Positions 8,408 through 17,203 of a stretch of DNA of 64,000 nt are shown here, piece after piece. The stretch covers positions 62,001 to 126,000 of the forward strand of contig CAZPMT010000001.1 in assembly GCA_964587655.1 (NCBI GenBank), in the 5' to 3' direction. The DNA is from CAZPMT01 sp964587655 (GTDB lineage: Bacteria > Hydrogenedentota > Hydrogenedentia > Hydrogenedentales > SLHB01). Within the stretch, counting starts at the first letter, position 1. Each line of letters begins with the position of its first letter. The notes below the pieces were generated by a model. It saw nothing but the letters and a program-made list of their open reading frames with translations. It did not search any database and was not told the DNA's origin. The position numbers and the translations under genes were made by a program.

Positions 8408-8500
8408 GTGGACGGCGTGGACTTTGTGGACGATGTGGACGCCGAAAAAGATCACCTGCAGGGTTGCGTCCACTTTGTCCACAACGTCCACGCCGTCCAC
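8408..8500. repeat. 9-bp-period GTGGAC/GTCCAC inverted array
   Basis: Four GTGGAC units, each followed by three variable bases (8408-8440), are mirrored by four GTCCAC units on the same 9-bp period (8468-8500). A 27-bp centre separates them. The two arms pair almost completely, so the DNA or RNA would form a long hairpin. Direct versions of the same 9-bp pattern lie at 11971-12003 and 12430-12469. Confidence 0.85.
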
Positions 8501-8542
8501 TACTTGGACAAACCCAACTGGCTCCGATTGCCGAATCTAGGT

Positions 8543-9514
8543 CTAGGTACGCACCGAACGCCGCAATGCTTCAAGCGCGGAGAGAAAGTCCGCCGGAGGC
8601 GGCGTCGAGAAGATCATCTCCTTGCCGGTCCCCGGGTGGACGAACCCGAGGCGTTCCGCATGGAGGGCTTGGCCTTCGAGGCCTCCGAGCGCCGCCGCCA
8701 CGGCAGGATCATGCTTCCAAGCAGAGTAATCGACAACGCCGTATACCGGGTCGCCCAACACGGGACGTCCCGCGTATCTCAAGTGTACGCGGATCTGGTG
8801 CGTGCGCCCGGTCTCGAGGACAAGGGCGACGAAACTTGCGTGGCCGAATCGTTCGAGCACCTCGAATCGCGTTACGGCGTCGCGTCCGCGAATGCCCGTG
8901 ACCGACATCCGCGCCGGATCGGTCATGCTTCGTCCTATGGGGACATTGATCCGCCCGCGATCTTCGGGAAACTCCCCTCGCACAAGCGCTAGATAACGGC
9001 GATCAAAGGAATGCTCGCGGGCCTGTTCCGAAAGGCCGGCGAACGCCCGCGCGGTCTTCGCCATCACAAGCAGGCCGGATGTGAATCGGTCGATGCGATG
9101 TACGATGCCGGGCCGCGTCATGTCGGTTCCCGTCGATTGGAAATCCGGGCAATGGTGCAGGACGGCATTGACGAGCGTGCCGGTGAAGTGGCCCGGCGCG
9201 GGGTGTACAACCAGTCCGGAAGGCTTGTTGACGACGACAACGTCGGAATCCTGATACACGATATCGAGGGGGATATTTTCAGGCTGCGGTATCGCCGGTG
9301 GCGGCGGAGGGATCTCGACTGCGACCTTGTCGCCGGGGGTCATAGCCCGGCCGGGGCGCGTGCACACGCCGCCGTTCACGGTAACAAGCCCGTCCTTGAT
9401 CAGCTTCTTGATGAACGATCGCGACGCGTCTTCGATCACCTCGGTCAGATAGACGTCGAGCCGGAACTTGTCGAATTCCTCTCCGGCGATATCCTCAAAG
9501 GAGCGTTGCGACAC
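8543..9514 (-). CDS. RluA-family 23S rRNA/tRNA pseudouridine synthase
   Basis: A 323-aa protein with an N-terminal S4 RNA-binding domain (residues 12-75, SRSFIKKLIKDGLVTVNG) and an RluA catalytic domain with the signature HRIDRFTSGLLVMAKT containing the catalytic aspartate. It converts uridine to pseudouridine in structured RNA. RluD-like length and S4 domain suggest 23S rRNA helix 69, but this is not proven. A GTG at 9514 is chosen as start because the S4 region begins directly after it and longer frames read low-quality sequence. It overlaps the end of the kinase gene by 20 nt, so it is likely cotranscribed. Confidence 0.88.
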   Translation of the reverse strand: MSQRSFEDIAGEEFDKFRLDVYLTEVIEDASRSFIKKLIKDGLVTVNGGVCTRPGRAMTPGDKVAVEIPPPPPAIPQPENIPLDIVYQDSDVVVVNKPSGLVVHPAPGHFTGTLVNAVLHHCPDFQSTGTDMTRPGIVHRIDRFTSGLLVMAKTARAFAGLSEQAREHSFDRRYLALVRGEFPEDRGRINVPIGRSMTDPARMSVTGIRGRDAVTRFEVLERFGHASFVALVLETGRTHQIRVHLRYAGRPVLGDPVYGVVDYSAWKHDPAVAAALGGLEGQALHAERLGFVHPGTGKEMIFSTPPPADFLSALEALRRSVRT

Positions 9515-11021
9515 GGCGGAACCCCGGCGCCAGGGCGCGATAACCGGCCTGGTATTCTGCGAACCATGCGTCGTACTCGCGCGACCGCCCCGCGTCCGGC
9601 GCGCAGGAGTCCACGACGCTGATCGTGGCGTCGCAGGCTTCCTCGACGGAACCGTACATCCCCGTGGCGACTGTCGCCAGCAACGCCGCGCCGTACGCCG
9701 GACCTTCATCCACGTTGATGAGGACCAGCGGGGCCTTGTTTACATCCGCTTGGATCTGCCGCCACACCGCGCTCCGCGCGCCTCCGCCGGACGCCCGCAC
9801 CTGCTCGATTGGAACGCCCATCCCACGGATGATCTCGAGACTGTCGCGCATGCCGAACGCAACGCCCTCGAGCACGGCGCGTGCCATGTGCGCCCGCGTA
9901 TGGCGCAGCGACAACCCGATGAACGCCCCCTTTGCGAACGGGTCCTTGTGCGGCGTCCGTTCCCCGGTCAAGTAAGGCAGAAACGTGAGGCCTTCCGCGC
10001 CGATCGGAATCCGCGCGGCGGCCGCCGTGATGTACTCGTATGGGTCCGCGCCCGTTTCGGCGGCCACGGCCTTCTCCCCCTGGCACAGCGCGTCGCGAAA
10101 CCAGCGCAATGAGCCGCCGGCGCTTAACATCACGCCCATCACGTGCCATTTCCCCGGTACCGAGTGGCAGAACGTGTGGACGCGCCCCTGCGGGTCCATG
10201 CTCACCTTGTCGCTGAACGCGAACACGACCCCGCTCGTGCCGACGGTCGAAGAGATCACGCCGCTGCGCACAATACCGCACCCGACGCCGCCCGCAGCCT
10301 GATCGCCGCCGCCGGCCACCACGGGAATCCCTTGCGGGAGCCCCGTCTTCGCGGCGGCCTCCGCGCTGAGCTTGCCGGTCACTTCCGGACCTTCAAAGGC
10401 CCGCGGCATGAAATCGCGCGGCACGTCCAGGATCGACATCAGTTCGGTGTGCCACGCGCGCTTCTTCACGTCGAACAGAAGCGTACCCGACGCATCGGCG
10501 ACGTCGGTCGCGAATTCCCCCGTCAATTCAAAGCGGATGTAGTCCTTTGGAAGGAGGACCTTCCGGACCTTCTCGTATACGTCCGGCTCGTTGTCCCGCA
10601 GCCAGAGGATTTTCGGCGCCGTGAACCCCGTCAGCGCGGGATTGCACACCATTTCAATCAGCTTCTCCGCGCCAACCTTCGACGTGATATCGTCGCACTG
10701 TTTCGCCGTGCGCTGGTCGCACCAGAGGATGGCCGGGCGAAGGACGCGGTTTGACGCATCGAGGAACACCGAGCCGTGCATCTGGCCCGTCAGACCGAGG
10801 CCCTTGACGTCGGCGGCCTTCACCCCCGGTGCATGCGCCAGTCGCGCCAGCGCATCGAGCGCCGCTTGTTTCCAGTCCGCGGGATCCTGCTCGGCCCAGT
10901 TCGGCTTCGGGCTGTGCAACGGGTACTCGACCAGCGACTTCGCAACTACCTTTCCCGATGCATCGACGGCTACGGCCTTCGTTCCGGTCGTTCCCACGTC
11001 AAGGCCTACTACAAGCGCCAT
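9495..11021 (-). CDS. xylB: Xylulokinase (FGGY carbohydrate kinase)
   Basis: A 508-aa FGGY-family kinase. It begins MALVVGLDVGTTGTKAVAVD (phosphate-1 motif), contains TGQMHGSVFLD, typical of xylulokinases, a substrate loop around WCDQRTAKQCDD, and a C-terminal ATP domain with SGGGARSAVWRQIQAD. It phosphorylates D-xylulose with ATP in the cytoplasm, feeding the pentose phosphate pathway. No xylose isomerase lies adjacent. The length matches XylB (about 480-510 aa). The gene is downstream of the rpsU terminator, so it should have its own promoter. Confidence 0.9.
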   Translation of the reverse strand: MALVVGLDVGTTGTKAVAVDASGKVVAKSLVEYPLHSPKPNWAEQDPADWKQAALDALARLAHAPGVKAADVKGLGLTGQMHGSVFLDASNRVLRPAILWCDQRTAKQCDDITSKVGAEKLIEMVCNPALTGFTAPKILWLRDNEPDVYEKVRKVLLPKDYIRFELTGEFATDVADASGTLLFDVKKRAWHTELMSILDVPRDFMPRAFEGPEVTGKLSAEAAAKTGLPQGIPVVAGGGDQAAGGVGCGIVRSGVISSTVGTSGVVFAFSDKVSMDPQGRVHTFCHSVPGKWHVMGVMLSAGGSLRWFRDALCQGEKAVAAETGADPYEYITAAAARIPIGAEGLTFLPYLTGERTPHKDPFAKGAFIGLSLRHTRAHMARAVLEGVAFGMRDSLEIIRGMGVPIEQVRASGGGARSAVWRQIQADVNKAPLVLINVDEGPAYGAALLATVATGMYGSVEEACDATISVVDSCAPDAGRSREYDAWFAEYQAGYRALAPGFRRVATLL

Positions 11022-11076
11022 GTCTCATCTCCCTCTCGCGTTCGCAATACGGTACTTCAGACCCCCTGTCTCATAC

Positions 11077-11107
11077 AAAAAAGCAGGGCTAATAACTTAG
11101 CCCTGCT
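11077..11107 (-). terminator. Rho-independent terminator of rpsU
   Basis: On the minus strand an 11-bp perfect stem (AGCAGGGCTAA/TTAGCCCTGCT, arms 11097-11107 and 11082-11092, 4-nt loop) is followed directly by six T residues. It lies 24 bp after the rpsU stop. Confidence 0.9.
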
Positions 11108-11130
11108 CGTGCTCAAATCGTGATGGAGTA

Positions 11131-11325
11131 CTACGACGACTCGCTTATCGAGGCCACGTTCCGCGCGATCGCCTTTGCCAGCTTGCGACGCCGCTTCTCG
11201 CTCGGCTTCTCGTAATGCTTGATCTCCTTGATGCGTTGCATGATGCCCTCCTTATTGCACTTCTTCTTGAAACGCCGAAGTGCTTTCTCGAAGGGCTCAT
11301 CCGGCTTAACCCGCACTTTCGTCAC
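11131..11325 (-). CDS. rpsU: 30S ribosomal protein bS21
   Basis: A 64-aa basic protein matching bS21: MTKVRVKPDEPFEKALRRFK at the N-terminus, then the KHYEKPSEKRRRK helix and a short acidic tail. bS21 sits on the 30S platform and helps base pairing with the anti-Shine-Dalgarno region. The length is typical. It is monocistronic, with a near-consensus sigma70-type promoter at 11428-11456 and a strong intrinsic terminator. Confidence 0.95.
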   Translation of the reverse strand: MTKVRVKPDEPFEKALRRFKKKCNKEGIMQRIKEIKHYEKPSEKRRRKLAKAIARNVASISESS

Positions 11326-11427
11326 GCAGTTTCAACCTCCTCTCAAGAAAGATTTCGCGGACTTACCCGCTCGGGCCCAATCAGACCCGCAAATTGACCA
11401 AAACCCCGCACCCTTGAACAAAGAAGT

Positions 11428-11456
11428 ATCTTACCAAACTTCCGCTCTCTTGTCAA
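11428..11456 (-). promoter_or_regulatory. Strong promoter for rpsU
   Basis: On the minus strand TTGACA (11456-11451) and TAAGAT (11433-11428) are separated by exactly 17 bp. The start codon of rpsU is 102 bp downstream of the -10 box, leaving a long 5' leader. Confidence 0.75.
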
Positions 11457-11462
11457 AAGTGT

Positions 11463-11915
11463 GTGATTCACGAGGCCGAGCGCGCCCTCGATATCAAAGA
11501 GGTCCCTGTCGGCTGCGTAATCGTTCACGATGGCGAGATCATCGGCAAAGCCCACAACCAGCGCGAGGTACTGCAAGATCCAACGGCGCACGCCGAAATA
11601 CTCGCCATCACACAGGCCGCCACGCATCTCGGGACCTGGCGGCTCGAAAACACGAAGCTCTTTGTTACCCTCGAACCCTGTCCCATGTGCGCGGGGGCCA
11701 TCATCCTCGCCCGCATTGCCGAGGTGTACTTCGGCGCGTACGACCCCAAGGCCGGCGCCTGCGGCACCCTGATGAACCTACTCGAAGACACCCGGTTCAA
11801 CCACCAGCCCGCCGTGTTCCCCGGGTTGCTAGCCGAAGAATGCGGTGCGCTTCTCACCAACTTCTTCCGCAGAATCCGCGAAACCGGCAGAACACCCCGC
11901 CCTGAATCGAACTAG
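11463..11915 (+). CDS. tadA: tRNA-specific adenosine deaminase
   Basis: A 150-aa cytidine-deaminase-fold enzyme with the zinc motifs TAHAEI (HAE) and PCPMCAG (PCxxC), and TadA features DPTAHAEILAI and GILADECAALL-like LLAEECGALLTNFFR. It deaminates A34 to inosine in tRNA-Arg(ACG). The first recognisable start is GTG at 11463, which gives a protein about ten residues shorter than usual at the N-terminus. There is no Shine-Dalgarno before it and the rpsU promoter on the other strand ends 7 bp upstream. The true start may be missed, or the transcript may be leaderless. The frame upstream lacks any start codon. Confidence 0.9.
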   Translation: MIHEAERALDIKEVPVGCVIVHDGEIIGKAHNQREVLQDPTAHAEILAITQAATHLGTWRLENTKLFVTLEPCPMCAGAIILARIAEVYFGAYDPKAGACGTLMNLLEDTRFNHQPAVFPGLLAEECGALLTNFFRRIRETGRTPRPESN

Positions 11916-11970
11916 CGTAGTCACTCATGCTGCTCGCCGCTCCCGCGAAAGCCCAGCGCGCGCCGCGAAC

Positions 11971-12003
11971 GTCCAATCCGTCCGATCCGTCCAATACGTC
12001 CAC
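11971..12003 (+). repeat. GTCC array with 9-bp period
   Basis: Four GTCC-starting units (GTCCAATCC, GTCCGATCC, GTCCAATAC, GTCCAC) follow on a strict 9-bp period. It is the same family as the arrays at 8408-8500 and 12430-12469. Confidence 0.7.
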
Positions 12004-12429
12004 GAGGAACCCTCAGCCTAACGCACGACGCGCGCCCCTTGAACGGATTCCTAAGGCCTCAACGCCAAGACGCCAAGATCCGCCGCCCTTCTTTGTGACG
12101 TCGCGTCTTTGCGTTATGCCGTTCGGTTGCCCCTATGCCGCGCCGCAAGAATATGCTTAATCTGCGTAAAATATAACGGTCGTAAATTGAATACCCCTCG
12201 TTTCGCGGGCGGATTCAAGCGGCAAGCGCATCCCCGCCCAACGACCCCAAACCCCACCCCTTGTCCCGCCATGTACCGTCCATCAGCCGCCTACCGCCAT
12301 CCACAACCACAAGCCCCCCACCCACTTACCTACAGCCTCCAGCCTACAGTCTCCAGCCTGACAGTGGAACGCCGTGGGCTATATTATAGAGGGACTTGAT
12401 CCGAAACCCGGATAGCCACGGTACTTTTC

Positions 12430-12469
12430 GTCCACCAAGTCCACCAGGTCCACTAAGTCCACAAGGTCC
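12430..12469 (+). repeat. GTCCAC array with 9-bp period
   Basis: GTCCAC occurs four times with CAA, CAG, TAA and AAG between or after the copies, then a truncated GTCC. The spacing of 9 bp is exact. The array lies just before the putative coding remnant at 12502. Confidence 0.8.
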
Positions 12470-12501
12470 TTATCGCCTACAACATCGCCCTGCTCCAGGT
12501 C

Positions 12502-12966
12502 ATGCTCAACCGCGCAGCCGTCTCCATGCGAAACGCCCCCCTTGTCGACGACACCGTAGCGTCCACCGACGCATACCACATGAAATCGTCCAAACCCAGC
12601 GCGCATCTCGAAGCATTCACCAGAATTTCGCGCGAGTACAGGCATTTCGCGACAATGGTCAAGGCGTCCGAGCCCGTCGAGCCCGACCCGGCGGACTTCT
12701 TCAACTACAAAACCCGTACCGCGATCGATACCGACCTTGACCCAGACAACGATCTATTTCTTCATCTGTGCCACCCCACATCGTCATTCCCGCGAAAGCG
12801 GGAATCCAGGACCGCACGCACGCTGGATTCCCGCTTTCGCGGGAATGACGGCGAGGGCGGGGATGACGACTGGCGCCGGTTTTTCCTTGTCATTATGTCC
12901 CTTCCTGCGGCTGCGAACTACTGCAATTTCTTCCTAAGAAAACAAGGTCTTCTTTGTGTTCTCTGA
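12502..12966 (+). pseudogene. Hypothetical coding remnant running into a palindrome
   Basis: The first 85 codons read plausible protein (HLEAFTRISREYRHFATMVK, EPVEPDPADFFNYKTR). The open frame also extends upstream of the ATG with IAYNIALLQVMLNRAAV. The remaining codons run through the 28-bp palindrome at 12782-12850 and read compositionally poor sequence, so the native 3' end is lost or the frame is shifted. I do not recognise the family. It looks like the surviving part of a decayed gene, though chance coding cannot be excluded. Confidence 0.3.
12782..12850. repeat. Perfect 28-bp inverted repeat (palindrome family B)
   Basis: The arms at 12782-12809 and 12823-12850 are exact reverse complements around a 13-nt loop. 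The core TTCCCGCGAAAGCGGGAA is itself palindromic. This core is widely seen as a dispersed intergenic palindrome in many bacterial genomes. Confidence 0.9.
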
Positions 12967-13029
12967 GTTCTTTGTGGTTGAAATTACACGAATCTGTCCG
13001 TTTGGCTGCGGCTATGCCGCGTTGCGTTC
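12951..13029 (+). repeat. Dispersed 79-bp intergenic repeat, copy 1
   Basis: This segment (tctttgtgttctctgagttc through gccgcgttgcgttc) matches 45979-46057 without gaps, differing at scattered positions. Shorter word-like parts recur near 32190-32265. It carries no gene. Confidence 0.7.
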
Positions 13030-13177
13030 TATACATTCCTTCTGTTTGATTCATCGCTGCGAAACGGAGATGATTGTCGCGGTCTTGACGCGAAGCAACG
13101 CGTTGGACATGAGCGAAGGTGGTCCGTGTCGGTGGTGATTGACTTGATTCCTGATTTCGCAGCGAAAGGACGGGGGC

Positions 13178-14491
13178 ATGTCCGAAAACAGTAGACGCGA
13201 TTCCTTAGCGGCGCCTCGTTGGGCCGTTCCGGTCGCGATCATGTTGCAGTGCGTGGGCCTTGCTGCGTGTATCGGGGCGCTGGCGCTCGATTCACGGGCT
13301 CTGGCGTGGGTGGGCGCGGTCTATCTTGCGGGCGCGTGGCTTATAGAATGGGCGGGATGCATGACGGCGCGTCGGAACCTGAAGGAGATGCCTCTTTTCG
13401 GCCACGGGGAGATCGAGTCCGGTCCCTCGGACAGGCTTCCGCCGGTCACGTTGATTGCCGCGGCGCGCAACGAAGAGAGATCGATTGAAGCGGCTGTGCG
13501 TTCGATGGCCGCGATGGAATATCCGGACTTCGAGATCATTTTCGTGGACGATCACTCGACGGACGCCACGCCGCATATCCTCGACCGCCTGGCGGAGGCG
13601 TACAACCAAGTGCGCGTCTTTCACAATCCGCCCATGCTGATTGGGTGGGCCGGCAAACAGAACGCGGTGTGGCACGCGGTTAAGCAGCTCAACCCGGATC
13701 GCGAGTGGCTGCTGTTTACGGACGCCGATATCATGTTCGGCCCGACCGTCCTGCGCGACGCGGTCCTGTTTGCGGAAAGGGAGAAGATCGATTTCATGAC
13801 CTGCATTCCGCAGGTGGAAACGGATTCGCTTCTCGAGGAACTCGCGCTGGTCCGAAGATGGGCTCACCACTTGGCGTGTTTTCAGTATGGAAGACTGAAT
13901 GACGGCAAGACGACAGCCCTGGGCATCGGCGCGTTCCTGCTGGTGCGGCGTGAAGCCTATCTGGCGGCGGGAGGGCACGCCGCCATCGCGGCCGATCTCT
14001 GCGACGACGCGGCGCTTGCCCGGTTATTGAAGAAATCCGGCGCAACGATTGGTTTCTCGCGGGCCGGAGATCAGTTGCGGTGCCATCAGTACTACGGCTT
14101 CCGCGAGACGATGCGGAATCTCGTGCGCAAACAGCAGATCGCGTGTCACGACCGCTACGGGGCCTATGTGTCCACAATGCTGCACGCGCTGATCCAGTCG
14201 ATCCTCCCACTGCCTCTCGCATTCGCGTGTATTGCGGTCCAGATTGCCGGGGGGGCGTTCTCCGTAGCCTTGACTATGCTCGCGGCGTCGGCCTTCGGAC
14301 TCTACGCGCAGGGAGTTCGGTCATTCTCGGTCGCGCGGGCGATCTCGCGGATACATTCCATATCGCCGTTTCTGCATCCGGTGTGCGGCATCTTCCGAAT
14401 GTGGCAGACGTCCGTCGCGATGTTCCGCAAGGCGTCCGGCAGGGGTTTGGAGTGGCGTGGACGCGAGGCCGGTGTTTCGGAGCGCTCATGA
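13178..14491 (+). CDS. Membrane-anchored glycosyltransferase family 2
   Basis: A 437-aa GT2 enzyme. An N-terminal pair of TM segments (residues 14-65) is followed by a GT-A domain with TLIAAARNEERSIEAAVRSM, VDDHSTDATP, the metal-binding DAD in LLFTDADIMFG, a catalytic DD pair in LCDDAALARLLKKSG, and three C-terminal hydrophobic segments (about 335-400). It resembles HpnI/ceramide-glucosyltransferase-like GT2 enzymes that glycosylate lipids. Start ATG 13178 follows AAAGGACGGGGG. Its stop overlaps the start of the MFS gene by 4 nt, so the two are coupled. The acceptor is unknown. Confidence 0.85.
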   Translation: MSENSRRDSLAAPRWAVPVAIMLQCVGLAACIGALALDSRALAWVGAVYLAGAWLIEWAGCMTARRNLKEMPLFGHGEIESGPSDRLPPVTLIAAARNEERSIEAAVRSMAAMEYPDFEIIFVDDHSTDATPHILDRLAEAYNQVRVFHNPPMLIGWAGKQNAVWHAVKQLNPDREWLLFTDADIMFGPTVLRDAVLFAEREKIDFMTCIPQVETDSLLEELALVRRWAHHLACFQYGRLNDGKTTALGIGAFLLVRREAYLAAGGHAAIAADLCDDAALARLLKKSGATIGFSRAGDQLRCHQYYGFRETMRNLVRKQQIACHDRYGAYVSTMLHALIQSILPLPLAFACIAVQIAGGAFSVALTMLAASAFGLYAQGVRSFSVARAISRIHSISPFLHPVCGIFRMWQTSVAMFRKASGRGLEWRGREAGVSERS

Positions 14492-15696
14492 GGCAACGGC
14501 TGGATCGAAAAGCGTCGGTTGCACTGACGTTGAACGCTCTTTACAGCGCTGCTGAAGGGCTTTGCTCGGTTTTCGTCAGCGTGTATTTGTGGATCAACAC
14601 TCAGGATTTCCTGACTGTCTGTTGGTACCACGTCACGATCTATTTCGTTACCCCGTTCTTCTTTATTCTGGCGGGCTGGTATTCGCAGGCGCGCGACCGG
14701 CTCCACATGTACAGGCTCGGACTCATACTGCACGCCGTCTTCTATGCCACGCTGCTCGCGTTGGGAGAACGGTGCGGTGACTATGCGATTGCATTGGGCG
14801 CGTTGCTCGGCGTAACGTGGGGCGTCTACTGGGCGGGGGCGAACACTTTCAACTATGACGTCACCACGCCGGGCCGCCGCGAATACTACATCGGGCTTGT
14901 AATGGCGGCGGGCGGGACCCTGGGTCTTCTGGCGCCGCTGCTGAGCGGGATCATAATCAGATTCGCCCCGACGACGCGCCACGGTTATCACACGATATTC
15001 GCCGTGGTGCTGGGGTTGTACGTGCTCAGCCTCGCGCTCAGTTTTCTCATCCCTCGTGACAACGTCCGCCGGCCTTTCCATATCGCGCGCGCGATGTTTC
15101 CGCGTAAGGATCAGCGCGACTGGCAGCTCATGATGCTTGCCAGCGCGTCGATGGCCGGGTCGTTCAACATCTTTCCCTTCGTTCTTGGGCTGATGATGTA
15201 CATGCGTACGAACAACGAACTCAGCGTGGGCGGCTACGCGTCCTTGCAGGCTCTGGCCGGGGTCGTTGTCGCGTTTATCGTGGCACGCGTCGTCACGCCG
15301 CGAACGCGGCGTCCGTACATGTTGTGGGGGCTGTTCGTGCTGCTGGCGGCGGGCTGCCTGATGGCGTTCCAGGTGACCGCTGCGATCCTGATCGTGTTCG
15401 GACTGATGCGTTCGATCTCCGGTCCGCTGTTCGGGATCGCGTACGGCGCCTTGCGCTACGACGTGATAGCGAAGGTTGCCGAGAACGCATCCCAGCGCAT
15501 CGAATACCTCGTTGCGTGGGAGGTTCCTCTCGCCATTGGCCGAGTGATCATGATGTTCGTCATGATGGGCATCTATCACTTCCTGAACGGCAGCGATATC
15601 GCCCTGCGGCTTATCCTGTTCATCATCTGTTTCGTCCGCATCCTGACGTACCAATTCAGCACGCGCACGTCCGTCATGCGCGAAGGGGAAGCTTAA
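14488..15696 (+). CDS. Major facilitator superfamily transporter
   Basis: A 402-aa integral membrane protein with about twelve hydrophobic segments, beginning MRQRLDRKASVALTLNALYS. The start at 14488 was chosen because it overlaps the GT2 stop (ATGA) and the first helix starts just after; longer frames upstream lie inside the GT2 gene. An MFS-type loop with basic residues follows helix 2 (AGWYSQARDRLHMYRLG). Coupling to GT2 suggests it may move a glycosylated product or its precursor, but substrate is not deducible. The gene ends 26 bp before the convergent GH4 gene. Confidence 0.82.
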   Translation: MRQRLDRKASVALTLNALYSAAEGLCSVFVSVYLWINTQDFLTVCWYHVTIYFVTPFFFILAGWYSQARDRLHMYRLGLILHAVFYATLLALGERCGDYAIALGALLGVTWGVYWAGANTFNYDVTTPGRREYYIGLVMAAGGTLGLLAPLLSGIIIRFAPTTRHGYHTIFAVVLGLYVLSLALSFLIPRDNVRRPFHIARAMFPRKDQRDWQLMMLASASMAGSFNIFPFVLGLMMYMRTNNELSVGGYASLQALAGVVVAFIVARVVTPRTRRPYMLWGLFVLLAAGCLMAFQVTAAILIVFGLMRSISGPLFGIAYGALRYDVIAKVAENASQRIEYLVAWEVPLAIGRVIMMFVMMGIYHFLNGSDIALRLILFIICFVRILTYQFSTRTSVMREGEA

Positions 15697-15722
15697 TCAG
15701 CAGCGGGAAGCTTACTTCGCGC

Positions 15723-17150
15723 TCATTTGGAGGCCTTGTTCGCGAGTTCGCCGAAGCGGTGAACGACGGCCAGGGCCGGGTCGAGCGGGACGTCGACATG
15801 TTTTGTGCCGGGCGGCGTGGGGATGGCCGGTGTGGCGCGCGGCTTCTTTCCTTTGAACTGTGGGAGCCACTTGGCTTCGGCCCGAAGCATCTCGGCGGCC
15901 ATTTCGCGGCATTCCCTGAGCGTGAGGACGGCTGACGTGAGCGGATCCATCGCGCAGGCGGCGACGGCGAGTTCTGGGTCGCCCGTAATGGCGGCCTGTA
16001 CGGCCAAACCTTGGGCGGTGACGTTGCACTGGTTTAGCGCGGCCAACTGCGGGGGCAGATCGCCAACGCCGGTTGGGTGAAGGCCCATCTTGTCGACAAA
16101 CACGGGCACCTCGACGCAGCAGCCCTGCGGCAGATTGGTAATGTAACCATCGTTGCGGACGTTGCCCTGGAGCTTGAAGGGGGCGCCGGTCAGAATGGCT
16201 TCTAGGATGTATGAGCAGTACTCGACGCTGCGCTGTCTTAGCGCCGTGGGCTCGCCGGCAAGCATGTCCGTATTTTCAAGATTGTCGGCGATCAGCCTGC
16301 ACCACTTGTAGTAAGCGCCGGTCTCGCCGCCGAAGGCGGGCTCATCGCAGTACATGTCGAGCGCCTTCTTGTTCTTACGGAACCAGGGCAGGTATTCGGA
16401 GAGATGGCCCGTGCTTTCGGTCATAAAATAGCCGAAATGGCGCATGACTTCGATGCGGACTTTTTCGTTGATGTAGTACTCGGGCTTCTCGCAGTTCTTC
16501 TTGAAAAGGGGATAGAGGTCCTTGCCCTTGTGTTCGAGCTTGAGGAACCAGGCCATGTGGTTGATGCCCGCGACGAGCGAGTCGATTTCGTTCTTGTTGA
16601 CGCCGACGTAACGTGAGATGAGATCGAGCGTGGTCTGCACGCCGTGGCACAGCCCGATGAACTTGAGTCCCGGCACGGCGCCGAGCGCCCAACATACCGC
16701 CGCCATCGGGTTCACATAGTTGAGGACATACGCGTTCGGGCAGAGTTCCTGCACGTCCCTCGCGAGATCGAGCATGACCGGGATCGTGCGCAGGGCGCGG
16801 AACACCCCGCCGGGCCCCAGGGTGTCGCCGATGCATTGATCGACGCCGTATTTCATGGGGATCTCGTAATCCATGCGGAACGCGTCGACGCCGCCGATCT
16901 GCAGCATGGCGATGACGAAGTCGGCGTCCTTAACGGCTTCGCGACGGTTCAGCGTGACCGAGACCTTCGCCTTGAGTCCGTTGTCCTTGATGACGCGGTC
17001 CGCGAAACGTTTTATTCGCTTGAGTTTCGGCATGGTCCGGCTCATGAGGCGGAACTCGCTGTCGCGCAACGCGGGCGTCGCGAGGATATCCATCATGAGA
17101 GTCTTGCAGAACACGATACTTCCGGCGCCAATCATCGCAATCTTCGGCAT
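15723..17150 (-). CDS. Glycoside hydrolase family 4 (alpha-galactosidase/6-phospho-glucosidase type)
   Basis: A 475-aa NAD- and Mn2+-dependent hydrolase. The Rossmann start MPKIAMIGAGSIVFCKTLMM binds NAD. The motif NYVNPMAAVCWAL and the metal ligands in IGLCHGVQTTL are GH4 hallmarks, and GINHMAWFL follows. GH4 enzymes act by oxidation, elimination and reduction at C3 rather than by a classic two-acid mechanism. The AglA/MelA-like start GAGSIVF favours alpha-galactosidase or alpha-glucuronidase. ATG 17150 has GGGAGGG upstream and starts the fold. It lies 53 bp after the MNT gene on the same strand. Confidence 0.88.
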   Translation of the reverse strand: MPKIAMIGAGSIVFCKTLMMDILATPALRDSEFRLMSRTMPKLKRIKRFADRVIKDNGLKAKVSVTLNRREAVKDADFVIAMLQIGGVDAFRMDYEIPMKYGVDQCIGDTLGPGGVFRALRTIPVMLDLARDVQELCPNAYVLNYVNPMAAVCWALGAVPGLKFIGLCHGVQTTLDLISRYVGVNKNEIDSLVAGINHMAWFLKLEHKGKDLYPLFKKNCEKPEYYINEKVRIEVMRHFGYFMTESTGHLSEYLPWFRKNKKALDMYCDEPAFGGETGAYYKWCRLIADNLENTDMLAGEPTALRQRSVEYCSYILEAILTGAPFKLQGNVRNDGYITNLPQGCCVEVPVFVDKMGLHPTGVGDLPPQLAALNQCNVTAQGLAVQAAITGDPELAVAACAMDPLTSAVLTLRECREMAAEMLRAEAKWLPQFKGKKPRATPAIPTPPGTKHVDVPLDPALAVVHRFGELANKASK

Positions 17151-17203
17151 GGCATTCCCTCCCCAATCTTCGACTTGCAAGACATTACAAAACGATCGGA
17201 AAT

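Larger units (their letters stand above)
11916..13177. other. Repeat-rich intergenic region of 1.26 kb
   Basis: No convincing intact gene lies between tadA and the GT2 gene. The stretch holds two 9-bp-period GTCC arrays (11971-12003 and 12430-12469), a possible gene remnant (12502-12760), a 28-bp perfect palindrome (12782-12850) and one copy of a 79-bp dispersed repeat (12951-13029). Word-like motifs (cgccaagacgccaagatcc, ttctttgtgacgtcgcgtc) resemble other intergenic spacers in the window. Confidence 0.65.

Noticed and set aside
8408..8500. A CRISPR-like array.
   Set aside because: The repeat unit is 6 bp with a 3-bp spacer and is inverted in the second half. There are no cas genes.
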